A stretch of 64,000 nt of DNA from Paraburkholderia largidicola. Lineage in GTDB: Bacteria > Pseudomonadota > Gammaproteobacteria > Burkholderiales > Burkholderiaceae. The notes beneath the pieces were generated by a model, which was given only the letters and a program-made list of their open reading frames with translations, was not told the origin of the DNA and made no database searches. Where the stretch lies: assembly GCF_013426895.1 (NCBI RefSeq), contig NZ_AP023175.1, forward strand, positions 1,550,001-1,614,000, given 5' to 3'. The translations under genes and the position numbers were made by a program. Shown piece by piece: positions 17,863 through 25,613 of the stretch (its first letter is position 1; each line of letters starts with the position of its first letter).

Positions 17863-18330
17863 ATGCACGAACGAACCTTCACACCAACCCGAAGTTGCGT
17901 CTGGACGGCGGCACGCTTCGCCGCGCATTCGATGCCGCCGCGCGTGCTGGTCGTCGACGACTTTATCGACTCCGCCGACGCGCTCGCCGCGTTTCTCGCC
18001 ACCAGCGGTTTCGACACGCGCGTCGCGTACAACGGCTGCGACGCATTGAAGGTCGCCAATGAATGGCACCCCGACAGCGTCGTGCTCGACATCGCAATGC
18101 CAGGCGTGTCGGGGCTTGCCGTCGCGCGCACGCTGCGAGAGTCGCCAGGAACGGCTTGCGTGCCGCTGCTCGCCTACACCGCCTACGAAACGGGCGACAA
18201 CTACGCCGAGTTGCGCGCGGGCGGCTTCGATGGCGTATGCGCGAAGCCCATCGACCCGCTGATGGTCGTCGAGATCCTCACCACGCTGCTGGCCATGCCC
18301 GCATTGAGGCGCGGGTACTACCACTCGTGA
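17863..18330 (+). CDS. orphan response-regulator receiver protein
   Basis: 155 residues. After a 25-residue N-terminal extension comes one CheY-like receiver: acidic pocket VLVVDDF, phosphoacceptor Asp in SVVLDIAMPG, conserved Thr/Ala in LLAYTAYE, and Lys in GVCAKPIDP. There is no output domain, so it would act by protein-protein contact or as a phosphate sink. No histidine kinase gene adjoins. The start has AGGGAG. PLD lipoprotein and lytic transglycosylase genes follow on the same strand after promoter-sized gaps. Confidence 0.88.
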   Translation: MHERTFTPTRSCVWTAARFAAHSMPPRVLVVDDFIDSADALAAFLATSGFDTRVAYNGCDALKVANEWHPDSVVLDIAMPGVSGLAVARTLRESPGTACVPLLAYTAYETGDNYAELRAGGFDGVCAKPIDPLMVVEILTTLLAMPALRRGYYHS

Positions 18331-18427
18331 TCGACTCGCGCCACCGCGCGCGACTACTGCGCATTCCGCTTGTAACGGGCGTTCCGTCCCGTTAATCTGA
18401 CGCGCATCGCCGTCGCGGAGCGCGCCC

Positions 18428-19993
18428 ATGATCACACTACGAAGTCTTGTCGCGGCTTTCACGGTCGCCCTGCTGACTTCGTGCGCGAGTCTGCCGCCGC
18501 AGGCGGACCGCATCCAGACGCACGCCGTCACCGACACGCAGAACACGCGGCTTGCCATCGCGTTCACACCGCAGGAAAAGCAGCATCCCGACGAAAGCGC
18601 GTTTCACCTGCTGCCCGACGCCGTCGATGCGCTCGTCGCGCGGCTCGTGCTGGCGGAAGCGGCGGACCGCACACTCGACCTGCAGTACTACATCTGGCAT
18701 GACGACCTGACGGGCCGCGGACTCGCGGCAGCCGTGCTGCGCGCAGCCGATCGCGGCGTGCGCGTGCGTATCCTGCTCGACGATCTCGGCACCAACGCCG
18801 ACGACAATCTGCTGCTCGCGCTCGACTCGCATCCGAACGTGCAGATCCGCCTTTTCAATCCCGTCGCCAACCGCACCTTCAAGAAGCTCGGCATGGCCGC
18901 CGAGTTCTTTCGCGTGAACCGGCGCATGCACAACAAGGCGATGATCGCGGACAACCAGGGCGCGATACTCGGCGGGCGCAATATCGGCGACGAATACTTC
19001 GGCGCTTCGAACGACGTCGCGTTCGGCGACCTCGACGTGCTCGTGCATGGGCCTGTCGTGCACGAAGTATCGTCGGCATTCGACCTCTTCTGGAACTCCG
19101 AGGCTGCGTATCCGATCGACGGGCTGATGGGCCGCAAGGCGGACCCTGCGGCGCTGGCCGACGTGCGCAAGCAGCTCGACGCGTATCTGGCATCCCAGGA
19201 CAACAACCCGTACGTCGTGAACGCGCGCGCACGGCTCACGCAGGTCATTCATTCGCAGGACGCCGTGTTTTCATGGGGCAAAGCCACGTTGCTCTATGAC
19301 GATCCCGCGAAAATCACGCGCGCGCCGGGCGACTCGCAAGGCCATCTGATGACGCAGTTCAAAGCGCTCGAATTGCAGCCGACGCAACAGATGCTCGTCG
19401 TCTCGCCGTATTTCGTGCCCGGAAAAGAAGGCGTCGCGTGGCTCTCGGGGCTCACGCAAAAGCAGGTGCACGTCACCGTGCTGACCAACTCGCTTGCCGC
19501 CACCGACGTCGCCGCTGTGCACGCCGGTTATCAGCGGTACCGCAAGGCGCTGCTCGAAGCAGGCGTGCGTCTCTACGAACTGAAGCCCGTCGCAGAAGAC
19601 AAAAGCGCGGGCAAAGCGGACGACAAGAAGCATGTGTTCGGCTCGTCGAAGGCATCGCTGCATGCGAAGACTTATGTGTTCGACCGCGACAGCATCTTTA
19701 TCGGCTCGATGAATCTCGATCCGCGTTCGGTCGAACTCAACACAGAGATCGGCGTGTACTGCGAAAGCGCGCCAGCCGCCGCGCAAGTCGTCGATACGCT
19801 CGAGCCGAACCTCGATCGCATTGCATGGCGGCTCGAACTGCGCGCGAACCCGAATGGCACGAGCAGCGTGGTCTGGATCGACACGGCGCCCGACGGCACC
19901 GTCAAGGTACTCGATAGCGAGCCTGACGTATCGGCGATGCGCAAGGCGGGCATCTGGTTTCTGGGCATTTTGCCGATTGAGTCGCAGCTATAG
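18428..19993 (+). CDS. phospholipase D family lipoprotein (cardiolipin-synthase-like)
   Basis: 521 residues. A signal with lipobox LLTSC (Cys about 18) is followed by two PLD halves with HKD motifs: HNKAMIADNQGAILGGRN (about 174-191) and LHAKTYVFDRDSIFIGSMN (about 411-429). Both catalytic His-Lys-Asp sets are intact. The layout resembles the periplasm-facing PLD proteins related to ClsC/YmdC, which join phospholipid head groups; substrate choice is inferred from the family only. The second lobe carries a Lys-rich insert (DKSAGKADDKKH). Confidence 0.9.
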   Translation: MITLRSLVAAFTVALLTSCASLPPQADRIQTHAVTDTQNTRLAIAFTPQEKQHPDESAFHLLPDAVDALVARLVLAEAADRTLDLQYYIWHDDLTGRGLAAAVLRAADRGVRVRILLDDLGTNADDNLLLALDSHPNVQIRLFNPVANRTFKKLGMAAEFFRVNRRMHNKAMIADNQGAILGGRNIGDEYFGASNDVAFGDLDVLVHGPVVHEVSSAFDLFWNSEAAYPIDGLMGRKADPAALADVRKQLDAYLASQDNNPYVVNARARLTQVIHSQDAVFSWGKATLLYDDPAKITRAPGDSQGHLMTQFKALELQPTQQMLVVSPYFVPGKEGVAWLSGLTQKQVHVTVLTNSLAATDVAAVHAGYQRYRKALLEAGVRLYELKPVAEDKSAGKADDKKHVFGSSKASLHAKTYVFDRDSIFIGSMNLDPRSVELNTEIGVYCESAPAAAQVVDTLEPNLDRIAWRLELRANPNGTSSVVWIDTAPDGTVKVLDSEPDVSAMRKAGIWFLGILPIESQL

Positions 19994-20121
19994 CGGCGTG
20001 TGCGCGACGGCAGTGGCTTCATGCTGTTTTTATGCGGTCTTTACGCGCACCATGCATTTCTTTTGAAAATCTCGACGGCGATGTTCGTAGAGTGCTTGCA
20101 TCCGGGCTCGTACCAGACGAT

Positions 20122-20745
20122 ATGCAAGAACAACAGGATCTCGCCAAAGCGCGGTGGACGTACACGCTTATCCGGCTCGCGTTGATGGCGGCGAGCCTCG
20201 CGCTATGCACGGCGCTGCCGTTCGGCCATGCGCAGGCGGAAACCGCGCCTCAGGCATCTCAAGCGCCTCTGGCACCTCAGATACCGCAGGCCGCCGATAC
20301 GCCCGCTCTTCCCTCTCCCGCCGACATCGTCGCCACCTTGCGTGCGCAATTCCGCGTCTCGGCCGCCGATGCGCTGACGATCGCGCAAGCCGTTCTCACC
20401 GAAGCCAACCGCTACTCGATGTCGCCCGTGCTGCTGTTGTCGGTGATGGCCGTCGAATCGGGCTTCGATCCGCGCGCCGTGAGCACGCTCGGCGCGCGCG
20501 GACTGATGCAGGTGCTGCCCGCCGCGCATCCGCGCGCGTTCTCCAATGTGAAAGAACTCGACGATCCCGCGATCAACGTGCGCATCGGCTCGTCGATTCT
20601 GCGCGGTTATCTCGATGCTGCGGGCGGCGATATCGATGCCGCGCTGTGGCGCTATAGCGGCGGCGGGAAAGGGTATGCGCGCCGCGTGGCGGTGCATATG
20701 CGGCGGTTTAGTGCGGTGTTGGGGAGCGGGCCAAAGCCAGAGTGA
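20122..20745 (+). CDS. lytic transglycosylase, exported
   Basis: 207 residues from ATG 20122. Signal sequence to about residue 37 (ALPFGHAQA), then a Pro/Ala/Gln-rich linker, then a C-terminal SLT/goose-lysozyme-like domain: LLLSVMAVESGFDPRAVS with the catalytic Glu, GARGLMQVLP, NVRIGSSILRGYL and the Tyr in ALWRYSGGGKGYARR. It would cleave peptidoglycan glycan strands in the periplasm. The start codon is uncertain, as no strong Shine-Dalgarno is seen and in-frame starts exist upstream from 20032. Confidence 0.88.
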   Translation: MQEQQDLAKARWTYTLIRLALMAASLALCTALPFGHAQAETAPQASQAPLAPQIPQAADTPALPSPADIVATLRAQFRVSAADALTIAQAVLTEANRYSMSPVLLLSVMAVESGFDPRAVSTLGARGLMQVLPAAHPRAFSNVKELDDPAINVRIGSSILRGYLDAAGGDIDAALWRYSGGGKGYARRVAVHMRRFSAVLGSGPKPE

Positions 20746-21169
20746 GTCTGACAGCATGGTTCGAATCTCGAGCGTTGCTGACATTGCGCAAGGCGTTCGG
20801 ACTAACCTTCTGAGGTTACTCATATTGGACCTTCACAAGCTGATCGAGGATGGAACGGGCATGCTTTGGCGGCCATAGCGCGGGTCTTTTGCCCCGCGTG
20901 GCGCGCAGGCATGAGCGCTTGCGCCCTGTCCATACATCAATACTTCAATGTCCGATCCGCTCACTACGGCAACCAGCATTCTGAATCCATCTACGATCGT
21001 AACGCGCTATAGCAGACGACTAACAAAGCCGTGGACGATCTCGAACGAGTCAATAAAGAAACGTACGAAACGATGTTCGACTTCATACGCTACTATCGGC
21101 GCGGACATCACCAGACACTCGCGTATCGACGTTACACCGAGGCAAAAATGTTCGCTGCAGGGGTGTACG
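20746..21169 (+). other. 424-bp intergenic region
   Basis: I see no coding frame with regional codon use. GGTTCGAATCT at 20758-20768 looks like a tRNA T-loop, but no acceptor or anticodon stem accompanies it. The stretch is less GC-rich than the genes around it and probably contains the promoter for the small secreted protein that follows. Confidence 0.45.
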
Positions 21170-21568
21170 ATGCCTCTCACCAGGCGACTCGGGCTAGTGT
21201 TTCTCTTACTCCCGTTGAGCCTCTCCGCATCGGCCAGCACAAGCCCCGAATGTCTCAAGCATCTGGGCGGTACAGGTTTCGACGTCAACTGCTATGGCGG
21301 GCTCACGACCGATATCAAGGCGGATTCCGAACGCATCTACAGGCAACTCGCCGATTCGATGCCACGAGGGAACGCGAACCGCCAGTTGCTGGATGAGTAC
21401 ATGTCAGCGCAAACGGCAGCCGAGAAGTTCTGCACGTTGGAAAAGAAAGCGGGAACGGGCTGGATGCCGTCGCCGTCACCCAACGCCTACAACATGTGGG
21501 ACGGCATTTACGCCGAGGTGTCTATGAAACACGCAAGCAGCAGAATGCCCGGTTACGCAGCCTGTTGA
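21170..21568 (+). CDS. small secreted Cys-containing protein, apparent C-terminal frameshift
   Basis: The open frame gives 132 residues: signal peptide MPLTRRLGLVFLLLPLSLSA, then ECLKHLGG, NCYGGL and FCTLEKKAG, a layout reminiscent of LprI/DUF1311-type lysozyme-inhibitor-like proteins. Near 21521 the frame runs into an atypical tail (SMKHASSRMPGYAAC). The +2 frame from 21523 reads YETRKQQNARLRSLLNRYKN and stops at 21591, with the Arg/Gln/Leu helix expected for this family. I infer a 1-base loss or 2-base gain there, either real or a sequencing error. ATG 21170 follows CAGGGG. Confidence 0.65.
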   Translation: MPLTRRLGLVFLLLPLSLSASASTSPECLKHLGGTGFDVNCYGGLTTDIKADSERIYRQLADSMPRGNANRQLLDEYMSAQTAAEKFCTLEKKAGTGWMPSPSPNAYNMWDGIYAEVSMKHASSRMPGYAAC

Positions 21569-21623
21569 ACCGCTACAAGAACGAAGAGTGACGGGATGGG
21601 CGGTAAGACGCTGTCCCGTGACC

Positions 21624-22520
21624 TCACCCCTCGAGCGTCATCAACTGCTGTGCGAGCGCATGCGCATGCGGCGTCAGCGCGGAAAAATCCCGCGCGCACA
21701 AATGCAGACGCCGCGTCGTCCACGCCTCCGACAACGGCAACACGACGATCTCCGCACTACGCAGCGGCTGCACGCAGGCCGCGGGCAGAATCGCGATGCC
21801 CACGCCCGCCGCGATCAGCCGGCCCAGATCCGCGACGTTGCGCAAGCGCACGCGGTATTGCAGCTGTCGTCCGAGTCGCGACGCGTGGTCCGTCAGATGA
21901 CGCTCCAGCGCCGCATCGGACAAACCCACGAAAGGCTCGTCGACGATATCGGCAAATGCAACCCGTTCGTCGTTCGCCACGCGATGCACGCGGTTCGTGG
22001 CCACCACCAGTTGATCGTCGGCGATCACATGTGTCTGCAGCGCCGCAAGATCGGCGGTATCCGCGACGATGCCGAGATCCGCGCGCCCTTCGGCGACGGC
22101 CCGCACGATGTCCGCGCTCGGACGCTCGTCGATATCGACGGAAAGATCGGGGTGCGCGGTGAGGAAGCGGCAAATCTGCTCGGGCAGAAACGACGCGAGC
22201 GCCGCGGTGTTCGACATCAGATGCACGCGGCCCTTGAGACCCTTAGCGTAGCTGCGCAGTTCGCCGCGCATCTGTTCGATCTGCCCGACGATCAGCCGCG
22301 CGTGACGCACGAGCGCCTCGCCCGCGGGCGTCGCGCGAACGCCGCGCCGCGTGCGTTCGAGCAGCGGCGCACCGAGCGCGGACTCCATGCCGGAGATGCG
22401 CTCGCTCGCGGAAGCGAGCGCGAGATGCATCGCCTGCGCGCCGCGCGTGAGGCTGCCATGCTCGACGACCATCAGGAATAGCCGCAGGTCGGTGAGGTCG
22501 AAACGCGACGTGGTCGTCAT
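21624..22520 (-). CDS. LysR family transcriptional regulator
   Basis: 298 residues. N-terminal winged HTH: LRLFLMVVEHGSLTRGAQAM, then ERISGMESALGAPLLERTRR; the periplasmic-binding-like effector domain covers about 90-298. It is divergent from the TauE/SafE exporter gene 63 bp away, so it is the natural candidate to regulate that exporter and itself from the shared region 22521-22583. The effector is unknown, possibly a sulfite-, sulfonate- or organic-acid-type compound. Confidence 0.93.
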   Translation of the reverse strand: MTTTSRFDLTDLRLFLMVVEHGSLTRGAQAMHLALASASERISGMESALGAPLLERTRRGVRATPAGEALVRHARLIVGQIEQMRGELRSYAKGLKGRVHLMSNTAALASFLPEQICRFLTAHPDLSVDIDERPSADIVRAVAEGRADLGIVADTADLAALQTHVIADDQLVVATNRVHRVANDERVAFADIVDEPFVGLSDAALERHLTDHASRLGRQLQYRVRLRNVADLGRLIAAGVGIAILPAACVQPLRSAEIVVLPLSEAWTTRRLHLCARDFSALTPHAHALAQQLMTLEG

Positions 22521-22583
22521 CTTCGTCTAAGGCGAACTCTGGCATCGGAGATTCCCGATTGTATCCGCGAAGCGCGCGCCGCT

Positions 22584-23354
22584 ATGATCCGTCGGATGAA
22601 CAATCTATTCCTCGTGGCGGGCGCCGGGCTGCTCGCGGGCGGCATGAACGCGCTAGCGGGCGGCGGCTCTTTCGTCACGCTGCCCGCGCTGATCGCGGCG
22701 GGCGTGCCTTCGGTTCAGGCGAACGCATCGAGCACCGTCGCGCTGTATCCGGGCGGGCTCGCGAGCGCGTGGGCGTATCGCGACGGGCTCGGTCCGATCG
22801 GCGCCGTGTCGTTGCGTGGGCTGCTGTTCACGACGCTCATTGGCGGGATAGTCGGCGCGATGCTGTTGCTGCTCACGCCGTCGACGACCTTCGATATCGT
22901 CGTGCCGTGGCTGTTGCTCGTCGCGTCGGTCGCGCTCGCGTTTGGGCGCCGCTTCGGCGAATGGATGCGCGCGCGCTGGCATATCGGGCGAGCGGCTGTG
23001 CTCGTCGTGCAGTTCGCACTGGGCGTGTATGGCGGTTATTTCGGCGGCGCGGTCGGGATCATGATGATGGCCGTGTGGGGACTGCTCGACAGCCGCGAGT
23101 TGAAGCTGCTCAATGCGCCGCGCACGCTGCTGGTGAGTGCGGCGAATACGATGGCCGTTGTCGTTTTCATCGCTGCGCGGGCGGTGCATTGGCAGGAGAC
23201 GATCGTTATGTTGGTCGGCGCGTTGTTGGGGGGATATGGCGGCGCGCTAGTGGGCCGACGGGCGCCCGCGGCCGTTATACGCTATGGCACGTTGCTCGTG
23301 ACGGGTTGCATTACGATTGCGTTTTTTTTGCGTGCGTATGGGGTAGGGAGATGA
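22584..23354 (+). CDS. TauE/SafE family exporter
   Basis: About 256 residues with roughly eight membrane segments and the family's repeat: GLLAGGMNALAGGGSFVTLP with N-terminal AxGGG, NASSTVALYPGG, and in the second half FALGVYGGYFGGAVGIMMMA. Members are proposed to export sulfite, sulfoacetate or similar anions. ATG 22584 or 22596 are both possible, and neither has a clear Shine-Dalgarno. The last ~150 bp of the gene become strongly G/T-rich on the coding strand toward the adjacent palindromic repeat. Confidence 0.92.
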   Translation: MIRRMNNLFLVAGAGLLAGGMNALAGGGSFVTLPALIAAGVPSVQANASSTVALYPGGLASAWAYRDGLGPIGAVSLRGLLFTTLIGGIVGAMLLLLTPSTTFDIVVPWLLLVASVALAFGRRFGEWMRARWHIGRAAVLVVQFALGVYGGYFGGAVGIMMMAVWGLLDSRELKLLNAPRTLLVSAANTMAVVVFIAARAVHWQETIVMLVGALLGGYGGALVGRRAPAAVIRYGTLLVTGCITIAFFLRAYGVGR

Positions 23355-23476
23355 TTTTTTTGCGCGTGCGGGTGGCTGCGATTTCGTGGCGCGGGCGGTT
23401 CTGGTTTTTTTAGGGCTTGCGCTGGCATCCGCGTTTCGTCTCTGGTTCGCTAGCGTTGCCCCTGTGCGGGGCGGCA

Positions 23477-24021
23477 CCTACTTTTCTTTGCCGCCGCAAA
23501 GAAAAGTAGGCAAAAGAAAGCGGCTAACACCGCTAGCCCGTGTTTCTATCCACGGGTCCCCAACGTCCCCACCCTTCACACCACAGTGCCCCCGTTGGTG
23601 CTCGTTGCCAACGCTTCGAACAAATGCCTCACCCGCTTCAGACACCCTCACAAGAGCAAGCGGCAGCGAACGGCTTGTGCCGCCCAGGTGGCAAACTGTG
23701 TGTAGGTTGTCGCGTCGTATAGCTCGGCGCTCTTACAGGGTGGAACGCGTGTGCTATCGGTCCGAAGTGAGGCGTGTGGAGTACTGCGACCTACACACAG
23801 TTTGCCACCTGGGCGGCGGTGGACTGTCTGGCACAGTGCGCCGCGACGCGGCCGCGTGAAGCGGGTGAGGCGTAGAGAGAGAACGTTGGCAACGAGCGCG
23901 AACAGAAAGGTTGCCGCGTGAAGCGTTGGACCGGTTGGGGGCCCTCAGGCAAACACTAGATCTGGCGGTGTGAGCCGCTTTCTTTTGCCTACTTTTCTTT
24001 GCGGCGGCAAAGAAAAGTAGG
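23477..24021. repeat. large nested palindromic repeat, copy 1
   Basis: 545 bp bounded at each end by the same 34-nt hairpin (arms CCTACTTTTCTTTG and CAAAGAAAAGTAGG): 23477-23510 and, reverse-complemented, 23988-24021. Inside, the two arms are diverged inverted copies of each other. They lead to a perfect 28-bp inverted repeat (23679-23706 and 23790-23817) around an asymmetric 83-bp core. Shared flanks (GTTGCCCCTGTGCGGGGCGG outside each hairpin, then CGCTGGCATCCGCG) carry the similarity out to about 23412 and 24081. It lies between the stops of convergent genes (23354 and 24140). No transposase is encoded. Confidence 0.93.
23679..23817. repeat. inner perfect inverted repeat with core, copy 1
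   Basis: The 28-bp arms begin GCCGCCCAGG and end CTGTGTGTAGG on the left (23679-23706), and are exactly mirrored at 23790-23817. They enclose 83 bp that are not palindromic. In copy 2 the matching arms are 24 bp (37731-37754 and 37847-37870), and the core is present in reverse complement. Confidence 0.9.
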
Positions 24022-24139
24022 TGCCGCCCCGCACAGGGGCAACGCTTGCGAACCAATAACATCACGCGGATGCCAGCGCAGAGGCAAACCGCGAATGCCA
24101 GCGCATACCCCCAAAAACCCAAACCAGCCGCGCAGCGCA

Positions 24140-24751
24140 TTACCCCGCGTGCCCCTGCCGATGCGGCGGCTGCTGCGCCTCCTCAACATGCGGCGGGTGA
24201 TTGTGATCCCGCGGACCCGCGTCATGTCCACGCGCACGGGCCACCCGCGCTGGCCCACCATCGCGATGATCCGACCGATGCGCCTCACGCGCATACACAG
24301 GACGCTCGCCATGCGAATGCGCACGATGCTCATCGCGCCGCGGCGGCATGGCAGCATGAACAGGCGGATGCCCCCCACGATGCGCCATCTCGACGCGCAG
24401 ATGCTCGCGTCGGCGGAACACTTCGGCGCGCCGGTCGCCGCGCGCATAAAAATGCCGATGACGCTTGCCATCCGGGCCCACCACCCACAGATACGTGCTG
24501 CCACCGACGAACACCACATCGCGATCCACCACACCCGCAATATAGACATCGCTCGGCGCAGATACATAAACAGGCTGCGCCGGCGCACGCACCACAACGG
24601 CAGGCGGAGGTGGCGGCGGCGCCTGCACGGCGACGACGGCGGGCTGCGGCCTCGGCCGCGTGGGCGCGGCGGAAATCTGCTGCTCGCTGGTGACGCAACC
24701 CGCCAGGGCGGCAAATGCGGCAACCGCCGCGAAAGATGTGGCCAGCTTCAT
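24140..24751 (-). CDS. His/Arg/Pro-rich lipoprotein
   Basis: 203 residues. Lipoprotein signal with lipobox LAGC (about residues 16-19), then a Pro-rich linker (VVAVQAPPPPPPAVVV). A short ordered region follows (YIAGVVDRDVVFVGGSTYLW, about 70-90, then VVGPDGKRHRHFYARGDRR). The tail of about 70 residues is extremely rich in His, Arg, Pro and Asp (DEHRAHSHGERP, DHNHPPHVEE), suggesting metal binding or disorder. ATG 24751 is preferred over a TTG three codons upstream. It is convergent with the tauE-like gene across the palindromic repeat. Confidence 0.8.
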   Translation of the reverse strand: MKLATSFAAVAAFAALAGCVTSEQQISAAPTRPRPQPAVVAVQAPPPPPPAVVVRAPAQPVYVSAPSDVYIAGVVDRDVVFVGGSTYLWVVGPDGKRHRHFYARGDRRAEVFRRREHLRVEMAHRGGHPPVHAAMPPRRDEHRAHSHGERPVYAREAHRSDHRDGGPARVARARGHDAGPRDHNHPPHVEEAQQPPHRQGHAG

Positions 24752-24925
24752 CGTGTTCAAATGCGGCTCCCCGTTTTATGTGGTCGTTCTGATTCGCTCG
24801 CATTAACGGCAAAGTCTTACAGAAGCTTTAGCGCGGCAGCTACCTGGCCACCGCCTGTATCATCGGTTTGTGTCGATCTTCGGCACCCCGCACGAGCACA
24901 ACGCAATGCCTTCGAGGAGCACAGC

Positions 24926-25597
24926 GTGAACGTCAGTGAAGCCGTCACGAGCCGCAAATCCGTCCGCCAGTTTCTTTCGACGCCCGTTCCACCCGACGCG
25001 ATCCGCCGCGTGCTCGCCACCGCCGCGCGCTCGCCGTCGGGCGGCAATCTGCAGCCCTGGCATATCCATGTGGTAGGCGGCGACGCGCTCGCGCGCCTCA
25101 AGCACATCATGCGCGAACGCGTCGCGGATGCGCCGGACGGCGAAGAGATGGAGTACAACGTCTATCCCCCCAGCCTTCATTCGCCGTATCGCGAGCGGCG
25201 CTTTCAGGTGGGCGAAGATCTTTACCGCAGCATCGGCGTTGCGCGTGAAAACCGGCCCGCGCGACTCGCGCAGTTCGCGCGCAACTTCACGTTCTTCGAT
25301 GCGCCGCTCGCGCTCTTTTGCACCGTCGACCGACGCATGGGGCCGCCGCAATGGGCCGATCTCGGCATGTTCATGCAGACGGTCATGCTGCTGTTGCGTG
25401 AAGAAGGGCTGCATAGCTGCCCGCAAGAATGCTGGGCGCAGTATCCGCAGACGATCGGCGCGTTTCTCGACCTGCCCACCGACCGCATGCTGTTCAGCGG
25501 CATGGCGATCGGCTACGAAGATACGGATGCTGCGATCAACCAGTGGCGCTCGCAGCGCACGCCGCTGGACGAATTCGCGCAGTTCATCGGCATCTGA
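24926..25597 (+). CDS. nitroreductase family protein
   Basis: 223 residues, a flavin-dependent nitroreductase: the N-terminal FMN motif TSRKSVRQFLSTPVP, SPSGGNLQPWHIHVV (about 36-50), MFMQTVMLLLREEGLHSCPQ, and the C-terminal glycine-containing FSGMAIGYED. Reduces nitro or quinone substrates with NAD(P)H; the natural substrate is unknown. The start is GTG 24926 with GAGGAG 7 bp upstream; no better ATG exists. Confidence 0.92.
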   Translation: MNVSEAVTSRKSVRQFLSTPVPPDAIRRVLATAARSPSGGNLQPWHIHVVGGDALARLKHIMRERVADAPDGEEMEYNVYPPSLHSPYRERRFQVGEDLYRSIGVARENRPARLAQFARNFTFFDAPLALFCTVDRRMGPPQWADLGMFMQTVMLLLREEGLHSCPQECWAQYPQTIGAFLDLPTDRMLFSGMAIGYEDTDAAINQWRSQRTPLDEFAQFIGI

Positions 25598-25613
25598 TTA
25601 TCCGCAGAAAGCG

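Noticed and set aside
20758..20768. tRNA T-loop-like GGTTCGAATCT
   Set aside because: No pairing acceptor stem, anticodon arm or CCA end could be formed around it; most likely chance or at best a remnant.
23477..23510. Terminal hairpins of the palindromic element as intrinsic terminators
   Set aside because: The 14-bp stems are strong, but neither side is followed by a T-run on either strand, so canonical Rho-independent termination is not supported.
23540..23722. Two 60-codon frames (23540-23722 + and 37827-38009 -) with about 70% identical translations beginning FLSTGPQRPH
   Set aside because: They lie at matching places in the two palindromic repeats. By hand count the base differences fall about equally on all three codon positions, and several alter the residue drastically, so the conservation is of the DNA, not of a protein. 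Copy 1 would also need a GTG start without a ribosome-binding site.
23679..23817. Core of the palindromic element as an invertible switch flipped by a recombinase
   Set aside because: The core is inverted between the copies, but the distinguishable left and right arms are inverted with it. The whole element is therefore in opposite orientation, with no sign of independent core inversion, and no recombinase gene is nearby.
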